37,010 nt of DNA, from positions 1 through 37,010 of the forward strand of contig JASKKI010000018.1 of assembly GCA_030154225.1 (NCBI GenBank). Reading direction: 5' to 3'. The translations under genes and the position numbers were made by a program. The stretch's first letter is position 1; every line of letters starts with the position of its first letter. Positions 1 through 8,584 of this stretch are shown here, piece after piece. Source of the stretch: Clostridia bacterium (lineage in GTDB: Bacteria > Bacillota > Peptococcia > Peptococcales > BICA1-8). The notes beneath the pieces were generated by a model that made no database searches, was not told the origin of the DNA, and saw only the letters and a program-made list of their open reading frames with translations.

Positions 1-780
1 CATTCTTTGCCTCACGATTTCATAAAGAATTATTGCGCCAGCAACTGCCACATTTAAAGATTCTGCCCTTGGATCAAGAGGAATTTTAACCTTAATGTCG
101 CCACTAGTAATAAGTTTTGGACCTCTAGCTTCACTTCCCAGTACTAATACCAATTTTTTCGGATAAGTTGGTTGGAAATGATATTTAGAAGCTCTAATAT
201 CGGCAATAACTATTTCAAAATCGTTATTTTTAAGATCCATAATCAACTTGTTAGGATCATCTTGATAGAAAACCGGCAATTTGAAAACAGCACCCATAGT
301 AGATCTTAAAGACTTATCATTATATAAATCAACAGTTCCTGGCAAGCAAAAAACTGCATCTACTCCTGCACCAAAAGCTGTTCTAATAATAGTACCTAAA
401 TTTCCGGGATCTTGTATTCCATCTAAAACCACAAAGAGCTTTCCTGATTTTAGTAATTTAGTTAAATTCCAGCGAGGTTTATTTATTATAGCAGCAATAC
501 CTTGAGGATTAATAGTGCTTAAATTTTTTTCCAGGAGTTTGGTACTTACGATATAATACTTTTGAGAATAAAGTTTTAAAACATCCTTAATATTTGGGGA
601 TTCTAATGCCTTTTCACTTACTAGTAAAGCCTCAATGCTACTAATATTATGTAATATTGCTTCCCGACAAAACCTACTTCCTTCAACGACAAATTGCTGA
701 TATTCCTCTCGATATTTTTTTGTTTTTAAAGCTCTTAATTTTTTTAGCCACTGATTTTGTTCAGAATTAATAATTTCCAC
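1..780 (-). CDS. TrmH/SpoU-family RNA methyltransferase (partial, 3' end outside window)
   Basis: Reading the minus strand from a GTG at 780 gives 260 uninterrupted residues running off the window edge. The N-terminal part (WLKKLRALKTKKYR, then VVEGSRFCREAI) matches the substrate-binding domain of TrmH-type enzymes. The C-terminal SPOUT knot motifs are visible: LDGIQDPGNLGTIIRTA, LVLGSEARGP and IPLDPRAESLNVAVAGAIILYE. The family uses S-adenosylmethionine to 2'-O-methylate rRNA or tRNA; the exact target cannot be read from sequence. AGGGG precedes the GTG start. It lies 12 bases after ktrA and probably shares the ktrBA transcript, an order common in Clostridia, where pheST often follows. Confidence 0.9.
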   Translation of the reverse strand, partial: MEIINSEQNQWLKKLRALKTKKYREEYQQFVVEGSRFCREAILHNISSIEALLVSEKALESPNIKDVLKLYSQKYYIVSTKLLEKNLSTINPQGIAAIINKPRWNLTKLLKSGKLFVVLDGIQDPGNLGTIIRTAFGAGVDAVFCLPGTVDLYNDKSLRSTMGAVFKLPVFYQDDPNKLIMDLKNNDFEIVIADIRASKYHFQPTYPKKLVLVLGSEARGPKLITSGDIKVKIPLDPRAESLNVAVAGAIILYEIVRQRM

Positions 781-792
781 TAATTTACCCCT

Positions 793-1437
793 CTATTTTT
801 GTAATTTTAACAGGTCATCATCTTTACCCACTACTACTAAAATATCTCCAACATTAATGGTACAATCCTTGCAAGGTATGACAATAACCTCATCGCTATC
901 TACTCTTTTGATAGCTAAAACAATTATATTATATTTAACTCTTAATTGTAACTGTTCCAAAGATTTTACTATAAATGTGGAAGGAGTAATTATTTCAACA
1001 ATTCTATATTCCGGGGATAATTCTAAATTATCTAAAACGTTAATTAGAAGTTAAGCTGTGAGCTAATCTTATACCCATATCCCTTTCCGGAAAAATAACT
1101 TTATCTGCCCTACACGATATAGAACTTTTCCATGGAGTTCATCTTCCGCTCTACTTACCACATATTTTAAACCTAGCTCTTTTAACATTACTGTTAAAAG
1201 AATATTAGCTTCAAATATCATCCTGTCCTATGGCGACAATTGCTACATCAAAATTATTGATTTAAAAGCTTCTTCATCCATTGCATCAGCTTGTACAGCA
1301 TGGGTAACATGATTGGAAACTGCTTGTATTTTGTCAGTATTTTGGTCAATTGCCATCACTTCATAACCTAATTTATAAAGGGTTGTAGCGACACTTGTCC
1401 CAAAGGGACCTAAACCTAAAATACCAACTTGCTTCAA
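793..1437 (-). pseudogene. ktrA: ktrA (Trk/Ktr potassium uptake regulatory subunit), broken by several frameshifts
   Basis: The start MKQVGILGLGPFGTSVAT is the Rossmann GxGxxG NAD-binding motif of the KtrA/TrkA RCK_N domain, and the 3' end encodes a normal TrkA_C domain ending at the stop at 793-795. Between about 1040 and 1262 the reading frame changes at four places: near 1258-1261, in the T run near 1213-1215, in the G run near 1108-1110, and near 1042. Correcting each one restores family sequence such as ANILLTVMLKELGLKYVVSRA and KVIFPERDMGIRLAHSLTSN. The gene is therefore either recently inactivated or damaged by sequencing errors at short homopolymers. Its partner ktrB upstream is intact, 12 bases away. 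Confidence 0.85.
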
Positions 1438-1448
1438 AATAATTCCTC

Positions 1449-2774
1449 CTATCCTATAATAACTTTTTCCTCAGGATACCCTACTCTAGCTGCATTTTGT
1501 CGTTGTGTAAAAGCGAAGGCCAAGGTTAATGGTCCTACTCTACCAGTAAACATCGTAATAGCTATTATTACTTTGCCTATATTTGTTAGTTTAGATGTTA
1601 GGCCTGTGGACAAACCTACTGTACCAAATGCTGAAAAAACCTCAAATGTAATATCCAAAATTGAGGCGTTCTCGTACAAAGATAAAAACATAGTAACTAT
1701 ACTAATCATTATTAGCCCAATTAAAATAACGGATAAAGCTTTAAATATATTAGTAGGTGGGATTTTGCGCTCAAATACTACCGTCTCCTCACGACCCTTT
1801 ATCGTCGCAAATACTGCCATAATGATTGTTCCAAAGGTAGTAGTTTTAATACCACCACCGGTGGATGCAGGAGAAGCTCCTATAAACATTAAAGATAATA
1901 AAAATAATAAAGTAGGAGTCCGCATTTCAGCAATAGGAATTGTATTAAATCCTGCAGTTCTAGGAGTTGCACCTTGAAAGAAAGCTGCTAGTAACTTATT
2001 AGGAAAAGAAAGCTCACCTAAAGTTTCTGCATTATTATATTCAAATAAAAGAACAATTAAAAAGCCAGCCAATAGTAAAACACCTGTAATTAATAATACC
2101 AGTTTACTATGTAATGAATACGAATGAAAATTTTTAACACCCTTATTATAAATTTCAGCTATTACGGTAAATCCTAATCCACTTCCTATAAATAACGATA
2201 ATATAACTAGATTGATATACCAATCATCTTTAAAATTTTCTAAACTATTACCGAAAAGATCAAATCCAGCATTATTGAAAGCTGATATTGCATGAAATAA
2301 ACCATAATAAAAACTTTTAAAACCCAATTTAGGAAACCATCTTGTTGCTAATAAAAGTGCTCCAGTCAATTCTGTTATAAAAGTAAACTGTAAAATATAC
2401 TTTGTTAATTTTATTATCCCCGCAGGGGTTATTTGATTTAGTGCTTCTTGCATCATTAATCGACGTTTAAAGGAAATTTTCTTTCCTAACAAAATTGCAA
2501 ATAGTGTAGCTACCGTCATTAAGCCCAATCCACCTATTTGAATCATAATCATAACTAAAATTTGACCGAATACAGTTAAATCTGTTGCTGTATTTACAAC
2601 GATCAAACCTGTTACACAAGTAGCTGAAGTAGCTGTAAAAAAAGCATCAATCCATTTAAGACCCTCTCCATCGGTTGTAGCAAATGGCAAATGGAGTAAT
2701 AACGTACCAATTAAAATTGTAAGAAGAAAACTAAATGCTATTAGCCGTGGTGGTGAAAAAAATTTTTTATGCAA
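1449..2774 (-). CDS. ktrB: Ktr/Trk potassium transporter membrane subunit KtrB
   Basis: 441 residues with the four-fold M1-P-M2 layout of the TrkH/KtrB superfamily. The selectivity-filter loops are visible as ATSATCVTGL, SAFNNAGFDLFG, GASPASTGGGIK and FGTVGLSTGL. It conducts K+ (often Na+-coupled) across the cytoplasmic membrane and is gated by the cytosolic KtrA ring encoded just downstream, whose gene is frameshifted here. Start is TTG at 2774 with GGAGGG about 7 bases upstream. A terminator separates it from rplT, so it should have its own promoter in 2775-2910, an AT-rich stretch where I could not pick a clear -35/-10 pair. Length is normal for KtrB. Confidence 0.95.
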   Translation of the reverse strand: MHKKFFSPPRLIAFSFLLTILIGTLLLHLPFATTDGEGLKWIDAFFTATSATCVTGLIVVNTATDLTVFGQILVMIMIQIGGLGLMTVATLFAILLGKKISFKRRLMMQEALNQITPAGIIKLTKYILQFTFITELTGALLLATRWFPKLGFKSFYYGLFHAISAFNNAGFDLFGNSLENFKDDWYINLVILSLFIGSGLGFTVIAEIYNKGVKNFHSYSLHSKLVLLITGVLLLAGFLIVLLFEYNNAETLGELSFPNKLLAAFFQGATPRTAGFNTIPIAEMRTPTLLFLLSLMFIGASPASTGGGIKTTTFGTIIMAVFATIKGREETVVFERKIPPTNIFKALSVILIGLIMISIVTMFLSLYENASILDITFEVFSAFGTVGLSTGLTSKLTNIGKVIIAITMFTGRVGPLTLAFAFTQRQNAARVGYPEEKVIIG

Positions 2775-2911
2775 GAAATTCCCTCCAAAATTATATGTAA
2801 CCTATTAAATTCCAGTTTAATTTTTCTTAATAATATTTATGTTTACCAAAAAAATTAAAAAAAATAAGAAAACCAATAGTAATTATTTTCTATGAATAGA
2901 GGTCAGTAGCT

Positions 2912-2951
2912 AAAAAAAAATTAAGAGCAGGCATTAAGCCTACTCTTAATT
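2912..2951 (-). terminator. Terminator after rplT
   Basis: Arms 2921-2932 and 2938-2949 form a 12-bp stem with one mismatch and a 5-base loop, followed on the minus strand by a run of nine Ts. It ends the infC-rpmI-rplT transcript. Confidence 0.85.
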
Positions 2952-2953
2952 TT

Positions 2954-3304
2954 TTAACTATTTTTGGCTACATTAACTAACTCGCTAAAAGCCTGAGCAT
3001 CATTAACGGCTAATTCAGCTAACATTTTACGGTTAATTTCTACACCAGCTTTTTTCAAACCATTAATAAAGCGGTTATAGGATAGGCCGTTTTGTCTAGC
3101 AGCTGCATTGATACGAGCAATCCATAATTTACGGAAATCCCTTTTACGCAGTTTGCGATGAGCATATGAATACATTAAAGCTTTCATTACTGCCTGGTTA
3201 GCCACTCTAAAGATCTTAGAACGAGCACCGCGATAACCTTTAGCCAGCTTTAATATTTTTTTATGTCTACGGCGTGCAGTTACGCCCCTCTTAACTCTTG
3301 CCAT
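2954..3304 (-). CDS. rplT: Ribosomal protein L20
   Basis: 116 residues, full family length. The N-terminus [19 protein letters not shown] is the basic extension that binds 23S rRNA during 50S assembly, and the globular part ([26 protein letters not shown]) is typical. It is the last gene of infC-rpmI-rplT, 29 bases after rpmI, with a good ribosome-binding site. In Bacillota L20 also represses its own operon by binding the infC leader; a matching attenuator is present at 4085-4250. Confidence 0.98.
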   Translation of the reverse strand: MARVKRGVTARRRHKKILKLAKGYRGARSKIFRVANQAVMKALMYSYAHRKLRKRDFRKLWIARINAAARQNGLSYNRFINGLKKAGVEINRKMLAELAVNDAQAFSELVNVAKNS

Positions 3305-3333
3305 GATTTATTACCTCCTTAGCTCTGACAGAT

Positions 3334-3531
3334 TTACTTATAAGGAATTAACTTAATTACTCTTTTAGCATCGCCTTCAAACATTATGGCAGATTTACGT
3401 AAATTACGTTTTCTCTTAGCAGATTTTTTCTCTAAGATATGACTTTTAAATGCATGATATCTTTTAATTTTACCTGTTGCAGTTTTCTTAAAACGTTTTG
3501 CTGCACCTCTATGGGTTTTCATTTTTGGCAT
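3334..3531 (-). CDS. rpmI: Ribosomal protein L35
   Basis: 65 residues, the usual L35 size, with the diagnostic start [20 protein letters not shown] and lysine/arginine-rich composition. It is a 50S subunit protein. It sits between infC (27-base gap) and rplT (29-base gap), the standard order, with AGGAGG upstream of ATG. Confidence 0.98.
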   Translation of the reverse strand: MPKMKTHRGAAKRFKKTATGKIKRYHAFKSHILEKKSAKRKRNLRKSAIMFEGDAKRVIKLIPYK

Positions 3532-3558
3532 AAGAAAAGTCCTCCTCTCTAACGATGA

Positions 3559-4071
3559 CTAGGAATTTATTGGTGATAAAATCATAATCATATTTCTACC
3601 TTCAACTTTTGCTTCTTTCTCTACTTTGGCCAAATCTTTAACTTCATTAGCCAAGCGGTCACATAACTCTTTTCCAAGTTCGGGATGGGTAATTTCCCGA
3701 CCTCTAAACATAATAGTAACTTTTACTTTATCACCATTTTCTAGAAATCTAATAGCATTTCTCATTTTGGTATTAAAGTCATGATCTTCAATATTAGGAC
3801 GGAGTTTTACTTCTTTAACATTTATAATACGCTGATTTTTCCGTGCTTCCCGTTCTTTCTTACTCTGTTCATATTTAAATTTACCATAATCCATAATTCT
3901 GCAAACGACAGGATTAGCGTTAGGAGCAACCTCGACTAAATCCAAACCCCTATCTAACGCTATTTTCAGCGCTTCTTTGGGAGACATAATACCCATCTGT
4001 TCTCCCTTTTCATCAACTAATCTAACCTCTTTTGCCCTAATCTCCTCATTAACCCTTAAATCCTTGCTAAT
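3559..4071 (-). CDS. infC: Translation initiation factor IF-3 (ATT start)
   Basis: 170 residues when read from an ATT codon at 4071-4069; the first ATG in frame (3996) would remove the conserved N-terminus ISKDLRVNEEIRAKEVRLV. GGAGGTG sits 8 bases before the ATT. IF-3 binds the 30S subunit, prevents 50S joining and rejects non-canonical start codons, so an AUU start is the classical autoregulatory device of infC: excess IF-3 reduces its own translation. The N domain (to about residue 80), linker (YGKFKYEQSKKEREARKNQ) and C domain (VKVTIMFRGREITHPELG) are complete. First gene of the infC-rpmI-rplT operon, behind an attenuated leader. Confidence 0.95.
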   Translation of the reverse strand: MSKDLRVNEEIRAKEVRLVDEKGEQMGIMSPKEALKIALDRGLDLVEVAPNANPVVCRIMDYGKFKYEQSKKEREARKNQRIINVKEVKLRPNIEDHDFNTKMRNAIRFLENGDKVKVTIMFRGREITHPELGKELCDRLANEVKDLAKVEKEAKVEGRNMIMILSPINS

Positions 4072-4084
4072 AATTTTTCACCTC

Positions 4085-4250
4085 CAAAAAATTAAAAGCG
4101 GATGAGAATCCCATCCGCTTACACAATAACGACATATATATTTAAAACCACATGTCTATTGTTATAACCTTATAAGCATAAGCCATAAGGTGAGAAGCGG
4201 ACGGCTTCTTCTTTATCCCACGTTTAATTTAACGGAATTAATTTTAGCAT
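4085..4250 (-). promoter_or_regulatory. infC operon leader with attenuator (L20-leader type)
   Basis: On the minus strand a 9-bp hairpin (arms 4120-4112 and 4104-4096) is followed by a T-rich tract just before the infC ribosome-binding site, forming an intrinsic terminator. An upstream segment (4204-4195) can instead pair over 10 bp, with one G-U, with the 5' arm of that terminator and its next base (4120-4111), giving a mutually exclusive antiterminator. This layout matches the known L20 leader of Bacillota, in which L20 protein promotes termination. The pairing is seen by eye; binding by L20 is by analogy. Confidence 0.8.
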
Positions 4251-4271
4251 TAATTTAAATTTATGTCAATT

Positions 4272-6179
4272 TTATTTTTTTTGTTTAATTTCTTCAACAA
4301 TTTTTGTTACAAATTCCTGAAGAGCAAAAGCCCCTAAATCTCCTTCTCCTCGTTTCCGAAGTCCTACAGCCCCCTGTTCTACTTCTCTATCTCCAATAAC
4401 CAACATGTAAGGAATTTTATACAATTGGGCTTCCCTTATCTTATATCCTATTTTTTCGTTTCTGTCATCCAGTTCAACTCTCACACCAGCTTTACTTAGA
4501 ACATCATAGATCTTCTGACCATAAGCAACATGTTTACTGGTAATGGGCAGAACTTTTACCTGTACCGGTGCTAACCAAGTTGGAAAAGCACCAGCATAAT
4601 GTTCGGTAAGAATACCAATGAATCTTTCAATACTACCAAAAGCTACCCGGTGCACCATTACCGGTCTATGTTTTTCTCCATCTTCACCAATATAATTTAA
4701 ATCAAATTTTTCAGGCATTTGAAAATCTAATTGGATTGTTCCGCACTGCCAAGTTCTTCCCAAAGAATCTTTTAAATGAAAGTCTATCTTCGGACCATAA
4801 AAAGCTCCATCACCTTCATTTATAAGATAGTTCATACCTTTTTCTTTTAAAGCATTTTCTAAAGCACTGGTTGCTTTATCCCACATTTCATCAGAACCCA
4901 TTGCTTTGTCCGGCTTAGTAGATAATTCTACATGATATTCAAAACCAAATAATTTATAAACCTTATCTATTAAATTAATAACACCTTTAATTTCTTCAGT
5001 AATCTGGCTGGGAAGCATAAAGATATGGGCGTCGTCTTGAGTAAATGCCCTAACCCTCATTAAACCATGTAATACACCTGATAGTTCATGACGGTGTACT
5101 AAACCCATCTCACATAAACGTAAAGGTAAATCACGATAACTATGCAGTTTACTATTATAAACCAACATGGCACCTGGACAGTTCATTGGTTTTATAGCAA
5201 AATCATTTTCATCTATTTCTGTAAAATACATATTATCTTTATAATGCTGCCAGTGTCCAGATCGCTCCCAAAGTTCCCGGTTAAGAATTATAGGAGTTTT
5301 TATTTCCTGGTACCCACTCTCCTGGTGTAATTCACGCCAAAAATTTTCTAGTTCATTCCTAATTACCATTCCTTTGGGATAAAAGAAAGGAAAACCGGGT
5401 CCTTCGTCCATTATAGTGAAAAGCTCCAACTCTTGTCCTAATTTGCGGTGGTCACGACGTTTGGCTTCTTCCAATCGATATAGATAGTTCTCCAACTCCG
5501 ACTTCTTAGGAAAAGAAGTTCCGTAAATGCGTTGTAGCATTTTATTTTTTTCACTACCTCGCCAGTATGCCCCAGCAACACTTAATAACTTAGGGGCTTT
5601 AACTAAACTGGTACAAGCTAAATGAGGACCAGCACATAAATCTACAAAATCACCTTGCTGATAGACAGAAATAATAGCATCTTCAGGTAAATCTTCTATT
5701 AGTTCAACCTTATAAGGTTCTCCCCTATCCTGGAAAAACTTAATTGCCTCACTTCTTGTTAATTCCTTACGAATAAATTTGTAATCTTCTTTTATAATTT
5801 TTTCCATTTCTTTTTCAATTTTTTCTAGGTCTTGAGGAGTAAATTTATGCTGGGAATCAAAATCATAATAAAAGCCATCTTTTATTGCCGGTCCTATCCC
5901 TAATTTAGTTCCAGGATAAAGTTTTTGTACAGCTTGAGCTAAGATATGAGATGAACTGTGTCTAAATATATCTTGGGCCTCTTTATCTTCAAAAGTTAAT
6001 ATACTTACTTTAGCATCTTTTTTAATAGGATAATTGATATCAACTACCTTATCATTTACTTTTGCAGCGAGAGCCTTTTTGGCTAAACCCTTACTAATAT
6101 CAATAGCTACATCTAAGGGAGTTATTGTTTCAACATCATATTCTCTTATAGATCCATCAGGTAGTGTAATCTTGATCAT
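4272..6179 (-). CDS. thrS: Threonyl-tRNA synthetase
   Basis: 635 residues from the ATG at 6179, preceded by AAGGAGG; a longer frame reaching 6254 would run back into the T-box terminator and is not used. Domain order: TGS (about 1-62), the N2 editing domain with the HSSSH motif, the SAD domain with DLCAGPHL, the class II catalytic core (motif 2 RVRAFTQDDAHIF, zinc ligands including the Cys of MNCPGAM, motif 3 VAFGSIERFIGIL), and the C-terminal anticodon-binding domain. It charges tRNA-Thr in the cytosol. Expression should respond to uncharged tRNA-Thr through the T-box upstream. The neighbours ytxC and infC match the arrangement in Bacillus. Confidence 0.98.
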   Translation of the reverse strand: MIKITLPDGSIREYDVETITPLDVAIDISKGLAKKALAAKVNDKVVDINYPIKKDAKVSILTFEDKEAQDIFRHSSSHILAQAVQKLYPGTKLGIGPAIKDGFYYDFDSQHKFTPQDLEKIEKEMEKIIKEDYKFIRKELTRSEAIKFFQDRGEPYKVELIEDLPEDAIISVYQQGDFVDLCAGPHLACTSLVKAPKLLSVAGAYWRGSEKNKMLQRIYGTSFPKKSELENYLYRLEEAKRRDHRKLGQELELFTIMDEGPGFPFFYPKGMVIRNELENFWRELHQESGYQEIKTPIILNRELWERSGHWQHYKDNMYFTEIDENDFAIKPMNCPGAMLVYNSKLHSYRDLPLRLCEMGLVHRHELSGVLHGLMRVRAFTQDDAHIFMLPSQITEEIKGVINLIDKVYKLFGFEYHVELSTKPDKAMGSDEMWDKATSALENALKEKGMNYLINEGDGAFYGPKIDFHLKDSLGRTWQCGTIQLDFQMPEKFDLNYIGEDGEKHRPVMVHRVAFGSIERFIGILTEHYAGAFPTWLAPVQVKVLPITSKHVAYGQKIYDVLSKAGVRVELDDRNEKIGYKIREAQLYKIPYMLVIGDREVEQGAVGLRKRGEGDLGAFALQEFVTKIVEEIKQKK

Positions 6180-6235
6180 AATAATTCCTCCTTTACTAGA
6201 GTTCAAAAATAAATAATTGATAATTTTAGAAAATA

Positions 6236-6475
6236 AAAAACTTCTCATCCCCAAATAGGACGAGAAGTGCTTCCCGCGGTTCCACCTAGATTGGAAGATA
6301 AAATCTCCCCACTCTTAACCAATAACGGTGGCTAACCGGCTATCCTTACTAATAATTTCAGAATAACAGCTCCAAGGTGGTACAAGTTTCAAAATTAACC
6401 AAAAACACTTCCAGCCAAGGTGTTTTCTCTCTGACGGATTTTAAAACTTGTTTGTCCTTTTCCTTGCTTTTAACT
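6236..6475 (-). promoter_or_regulatory. T-box riboswitch controlling thrS
   Basis: The minus strand carries the T-box core AGGTGGAACCGCGGGAAG (6287-6270), followed by a terminator hairpin with arms 6268-6258 and 6250-6240 and a run of Ts. The upstream part (about 6475-6380) folds into a stem-I-like structure with a GAGAG segment. Uncharged tRNA-Thr would stabilise the antiterminator. Two threonine triplets (ACT and ACC) lie on the 3' side of stem I near 6380-6390; I cannot decide by eye which is the specifier. Confidence 0.93.
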
Positions 6476-6499
6476 TAAATTAATTATAGATATTGAAAT

Positions 6500-7111
6500 C
6501 TATGCTGTCAATACTATCAAAAGTATTCCCTGCACTAAACCAATAATAAAACCTAAAATACCACCTAAATATTCTATATGTTTTAATTCTTTTTTAGCAA
6601 TTGTTAATACTATCTTTTCCAATTCTTTTATATCTAGCTGGTTAATTTTTTCTTCAATCATAGAAGCTATAGGTAAAGTATCCTTAATTTCTTCAGATAG
6701 CTTAGGGAAATTTTCTTGAAAGAAATGTTTTACTTCCCCTTCAATAACAATATCAACAATGTTAGTTAAATGATCTTTAATTCCACTGGGGATAAAGGCA
6801 GGTAAAAACTTTTGTAGTCTAATTTTAATATTCTCTGATATTGTCCTTGTTAATTTTACCCTAATATCTGAAGATGATAATCGATTAAAAATTTCCTCAC
6901 TTGATAATAATTCTCTTTCCACTGTTTGACCTATGACTAAAGCAAGTTCACTTCTTCTCTTAGGTATTAAACCTTGTATAGTAAAAAACCAAAAAAATTT
7001 ATATTCATTATAAGGTCGAAAAATTAACTTAATGGCTAAAACATTAGTACTCCAACCAATTAATGCTCCTAACAAAGTAGATAACAATATATATATTAAC
7101 AACCTAATCAC
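6500..7111 (-). CDS. DUF445 family membrane protein (YheB-like)
   Basis: 203 residues. An N-terminal membrane helix (about 4-26) carries GWSTNVLAIKLIFRP, followed by QGLIPKRRSELA; this pair of motifs defines DUF445/YheB proteins. A soluble amphipathic middle and a C-terminal membrane helix (about 180-202) follow. It is shorter than many family members. Function is unknown; some relatives are spore- or envelope-associated. The start is uncertain: GTG at 7111 has a poor ribosome-binding site, while the TTG at 7102 is preceded by AGGGTG. It lies between ytxC and thrS, with a terminator-like hairpin on the ytxC side. Confidence 0.8.
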   Translation of the reverse strand: MIRLLIYILLSTLLGALIGWSTNVLAIKLIFRPYNEYKFFWFFTIQGLIPKRRSELALVIGQTVERELLSSEEIFNRLSSSDIRVKLTRTISENIKIRLQKFLPAFIPSGIKDHLTNIVDIVIEGEVKHFFQENFPKLSEEIKDTLPIASMIEEKINQLDIKELEKIVLTIAKKELKHIEYLGGILGFIIGLVQGILLIVLTA

Positions 7112-7137
7112 CCTATTAATATTAGCAAAAAAATAAA

Positions 7138-7186
7138 TAAAGGTAAAGAAGACCCAGATTTAGACTAGGTCTTTCTTATCCTTTAT
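7138..7186 (-). terminator. Terminator after ytxC
   Basis: Imperfect long stem (about 7138-7154 with 7167-7183), rich in AAAG/CTTT and GGGTC/GACC pairs, followed by T-rich sequence on the minus strand. It overlaps the last codons of ytxC. Confidence 0.65.
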
Positions 7187-8018
7187 TACATAAAGAGCAA
7201 CCATTACACCTTTTCGCTCGTTTTCCAAAAACATTCTCTATGGTTTTTATTGTATCTTTCGGTTCTTTTAGATGGACTAAATGAATAACTACTATACGGG
7301 GTGCAAGGGTTATCAGAGCACTAATTAAAAGGTCTTCATAATTAATACTACTGTTTAAAAGATCAACAGAAAAACCATCTAAATATTCACTTTCTATTTG
7401 TTTTCCTTCACAATCAACTAATTTAAATGCATTATTATCTTCCAAAAGAATATGGACTTCATTTACTTTAGGTTCCTGAATATCAACAAAATATCTCAAA
7501 AGTCTAATAAACTCCAAGTATTCTTTTTCTAATAAGAAGTCATCAACTGCTATATCTACAACATCTTCTATTTCATGTATATAATCCTTTAAACGAAAAT
7601 TTACAAAGCCCTCTAAAACAATTTCCTGATTTCTTTCTAAAAATTCCAAAACCCTTTGGATTATTTTATTTTTTCTATTTATCGGTCTATAAAATGAATC
7701 AGTTTGTAATAATTCGATAGCTTTATTTTTAATACTTTTTTTTTCCTCTTCATTAAAATAATAATAATGATCTCTTATTATTCTATTTACTAGTAAATGG
7801 GCCCAATCCTCAATTATTATATCAGCAATTATATTTGCTAAATGATGTTTAAATTTTTCACCAGAAATAATTTTATCGTAATTTTCACATCCTAAAAAGG
7901 TAATGTTACCTTTGCTATTAACTTTATAATTTAATTTAAATGATCTAAATTCATGATCAAATCTATTTATTAAAGCTTTTGGGTTTTTTGATGTACCAAC
8001 TAATATTGCCTCTACCAA
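7176..8018 (-). CDS. ytxC: Putative sporulation protein YtxC
   Basis: 280 residues, matching the YtxC family in length, in the acidic helical composition (EFLERNQEIVLEGFVNFRLKD) and in position upstream of thrS, as in Bacillus subtilis. No enzymatic motif is visible and the molecular role is unknown. The C-terminus ends in a C-x2-C-x2-C cluster (RCNGCSLCNKG), which could bind metal. Start is TTG at 8018 with GGGGTG about 8 bases upstream. Presence of this family supports a spore-forming organism. Confidence 0.8.
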   Translation of the reverse strand: MVEAILVGTSKNPKALINRFDHEFRSFKLNYKVNSKGNITFLGCENYDKIISGEKFKHHLANIIADIIIEDWAHLLVNRIIRDHYYYFNEEEKKSIKNKAIELLQTDSFYRPINRKNKIIQRVLEFLERNQEIVLEGFVNFRLKDYIHEIEDVVDIAVDDFLLEKEYLEFIRLLRYFVDIQEPKVNEVHILLEDNNAFKLVDCEGKQIESEYLDGFSVDLLNSSINYEDLLISALITLAPRIVVIHLVHLKEPKDTIKTIENVFGKRAKRCNGCSLCNKG

Positions 8019-8096
8019 ATAATTTTCACCCCTTCCTTTGCTATACTATTATATGAGCAGGTGAACAACAGTATACTCATAAACCAGTTTCAATTT

Positions 8097-8408
8097 TTAA
8101 CAACTGAAATAAACCTCAAAATACAAGTTTAAATTATAGTTGCCAAATTTTAAAAAGATATGAATTAATATAAAAAAAGCCAACCAAAATGGCACAGTTA
8201 AAATACGCTCAACAGTTCCAATATATCTCCCTACTTTTAATTCTTTCTGATTAGACATAATTTGTAATTTTATAGAAGACAGTGAGAGTTTTATAAAGAT
8301 ATTTGTAAAAGACGTAATCAAGATTAAAATGCATAATGTTAATAAGCCTTTTTGTGTCAAAAGCTTGTGATGAAGAAAGATCCAGAGTAAGTCAACAAAA
8401 TTGGTCAT
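8097..8408 (-). CDS. Small membrane protein, weak resemblance to DUF3307 C-terminal part
   Basis: 103 residues with two or three hydrophobic stretches (about 5-20, 20-45 and 73-92) and the motif VGRYIGTVERILTVPFW, reminiscent of the GRYIGxLERLL motif at the end of DUF3307 proteins. Function unknown. The start ATG at 8408 is served by AGGTG that lies inside the 3' arm of the tRNA-Val terminator hairpin, so translation would need the hairpin to be open or the mRNA to start elsewhere. It may be a truncated relic of a larger protein. Confidence 0.6.
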   Translation of the reverse strand: MTNFVDLLWIFLHHKLLTQKGLLTLCILILITSFTNIFIKLSLSSIKLQIMSNQKELKVGRYIGTVERILTVPFWLAFFILIHIFLKFGNYNLNLYFEVYFSC

Positions 8409-8411
8409 AAT

Positions 8412-8440
8412 AAAAACACCTGCTTTTTTTAGCAGGTGTT
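8412..8440 (-). terminator. Terminator after tRNA-Val(GAC)
   Basis: Perfect 10-bp inverted repeat (8415-8424 with 8431-8440) followed on the minus strand by five Ts, starting 8 bases after the tRNA CCA end. It also holds the Shine-Dalgarno site of the 103-residue gene downstream. Confidence 0.88.
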
Positions 8441-8448
8441 GTTTTTTT

Positions 8449-8525
8449 TGGTGGGCGATACTGGACTTGAACCAGTGACCCCTTGCATGTCAAGCAAGTA
8501 CTCTGACCACCTGAGCTAATCGCCC
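8449..8525 (-). tRNA. tRNA-Val (anticodon GAC)
   Basis: Full cloverleaf on the minus strand: 7-bp acceptor GGGCGAT/ATCGCCC, D-arm AGCTCAGGTGGTCAGAGT, anticodon loop TTGACAT giving GAC, T-loop GGTTCAAGTCC, discriminator A and encoded CCA. 77 bases. It is the only complete tRNA in a unit driven by the promoter at 8636-8664. Confidence 0.96.
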
Positions 8526-8584
8526 TTCTTGTATGGACTTTTAAAATAAACTTTATCTGGTAACATAATAGGTTGTGTAATGAG

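Noticed and set aside
1429-1977. 182-codon plus-strand frame opposite ktrB.
   Set aside because: It mirrors the codon structure of the membrane protein gene on the other strand; a shadow frame.
5142-5330. Plus-strand open frame inside thrS.
   Set aside because: Antisense to a highly conserved gene, no ribosome-binding site, no family resemblance.
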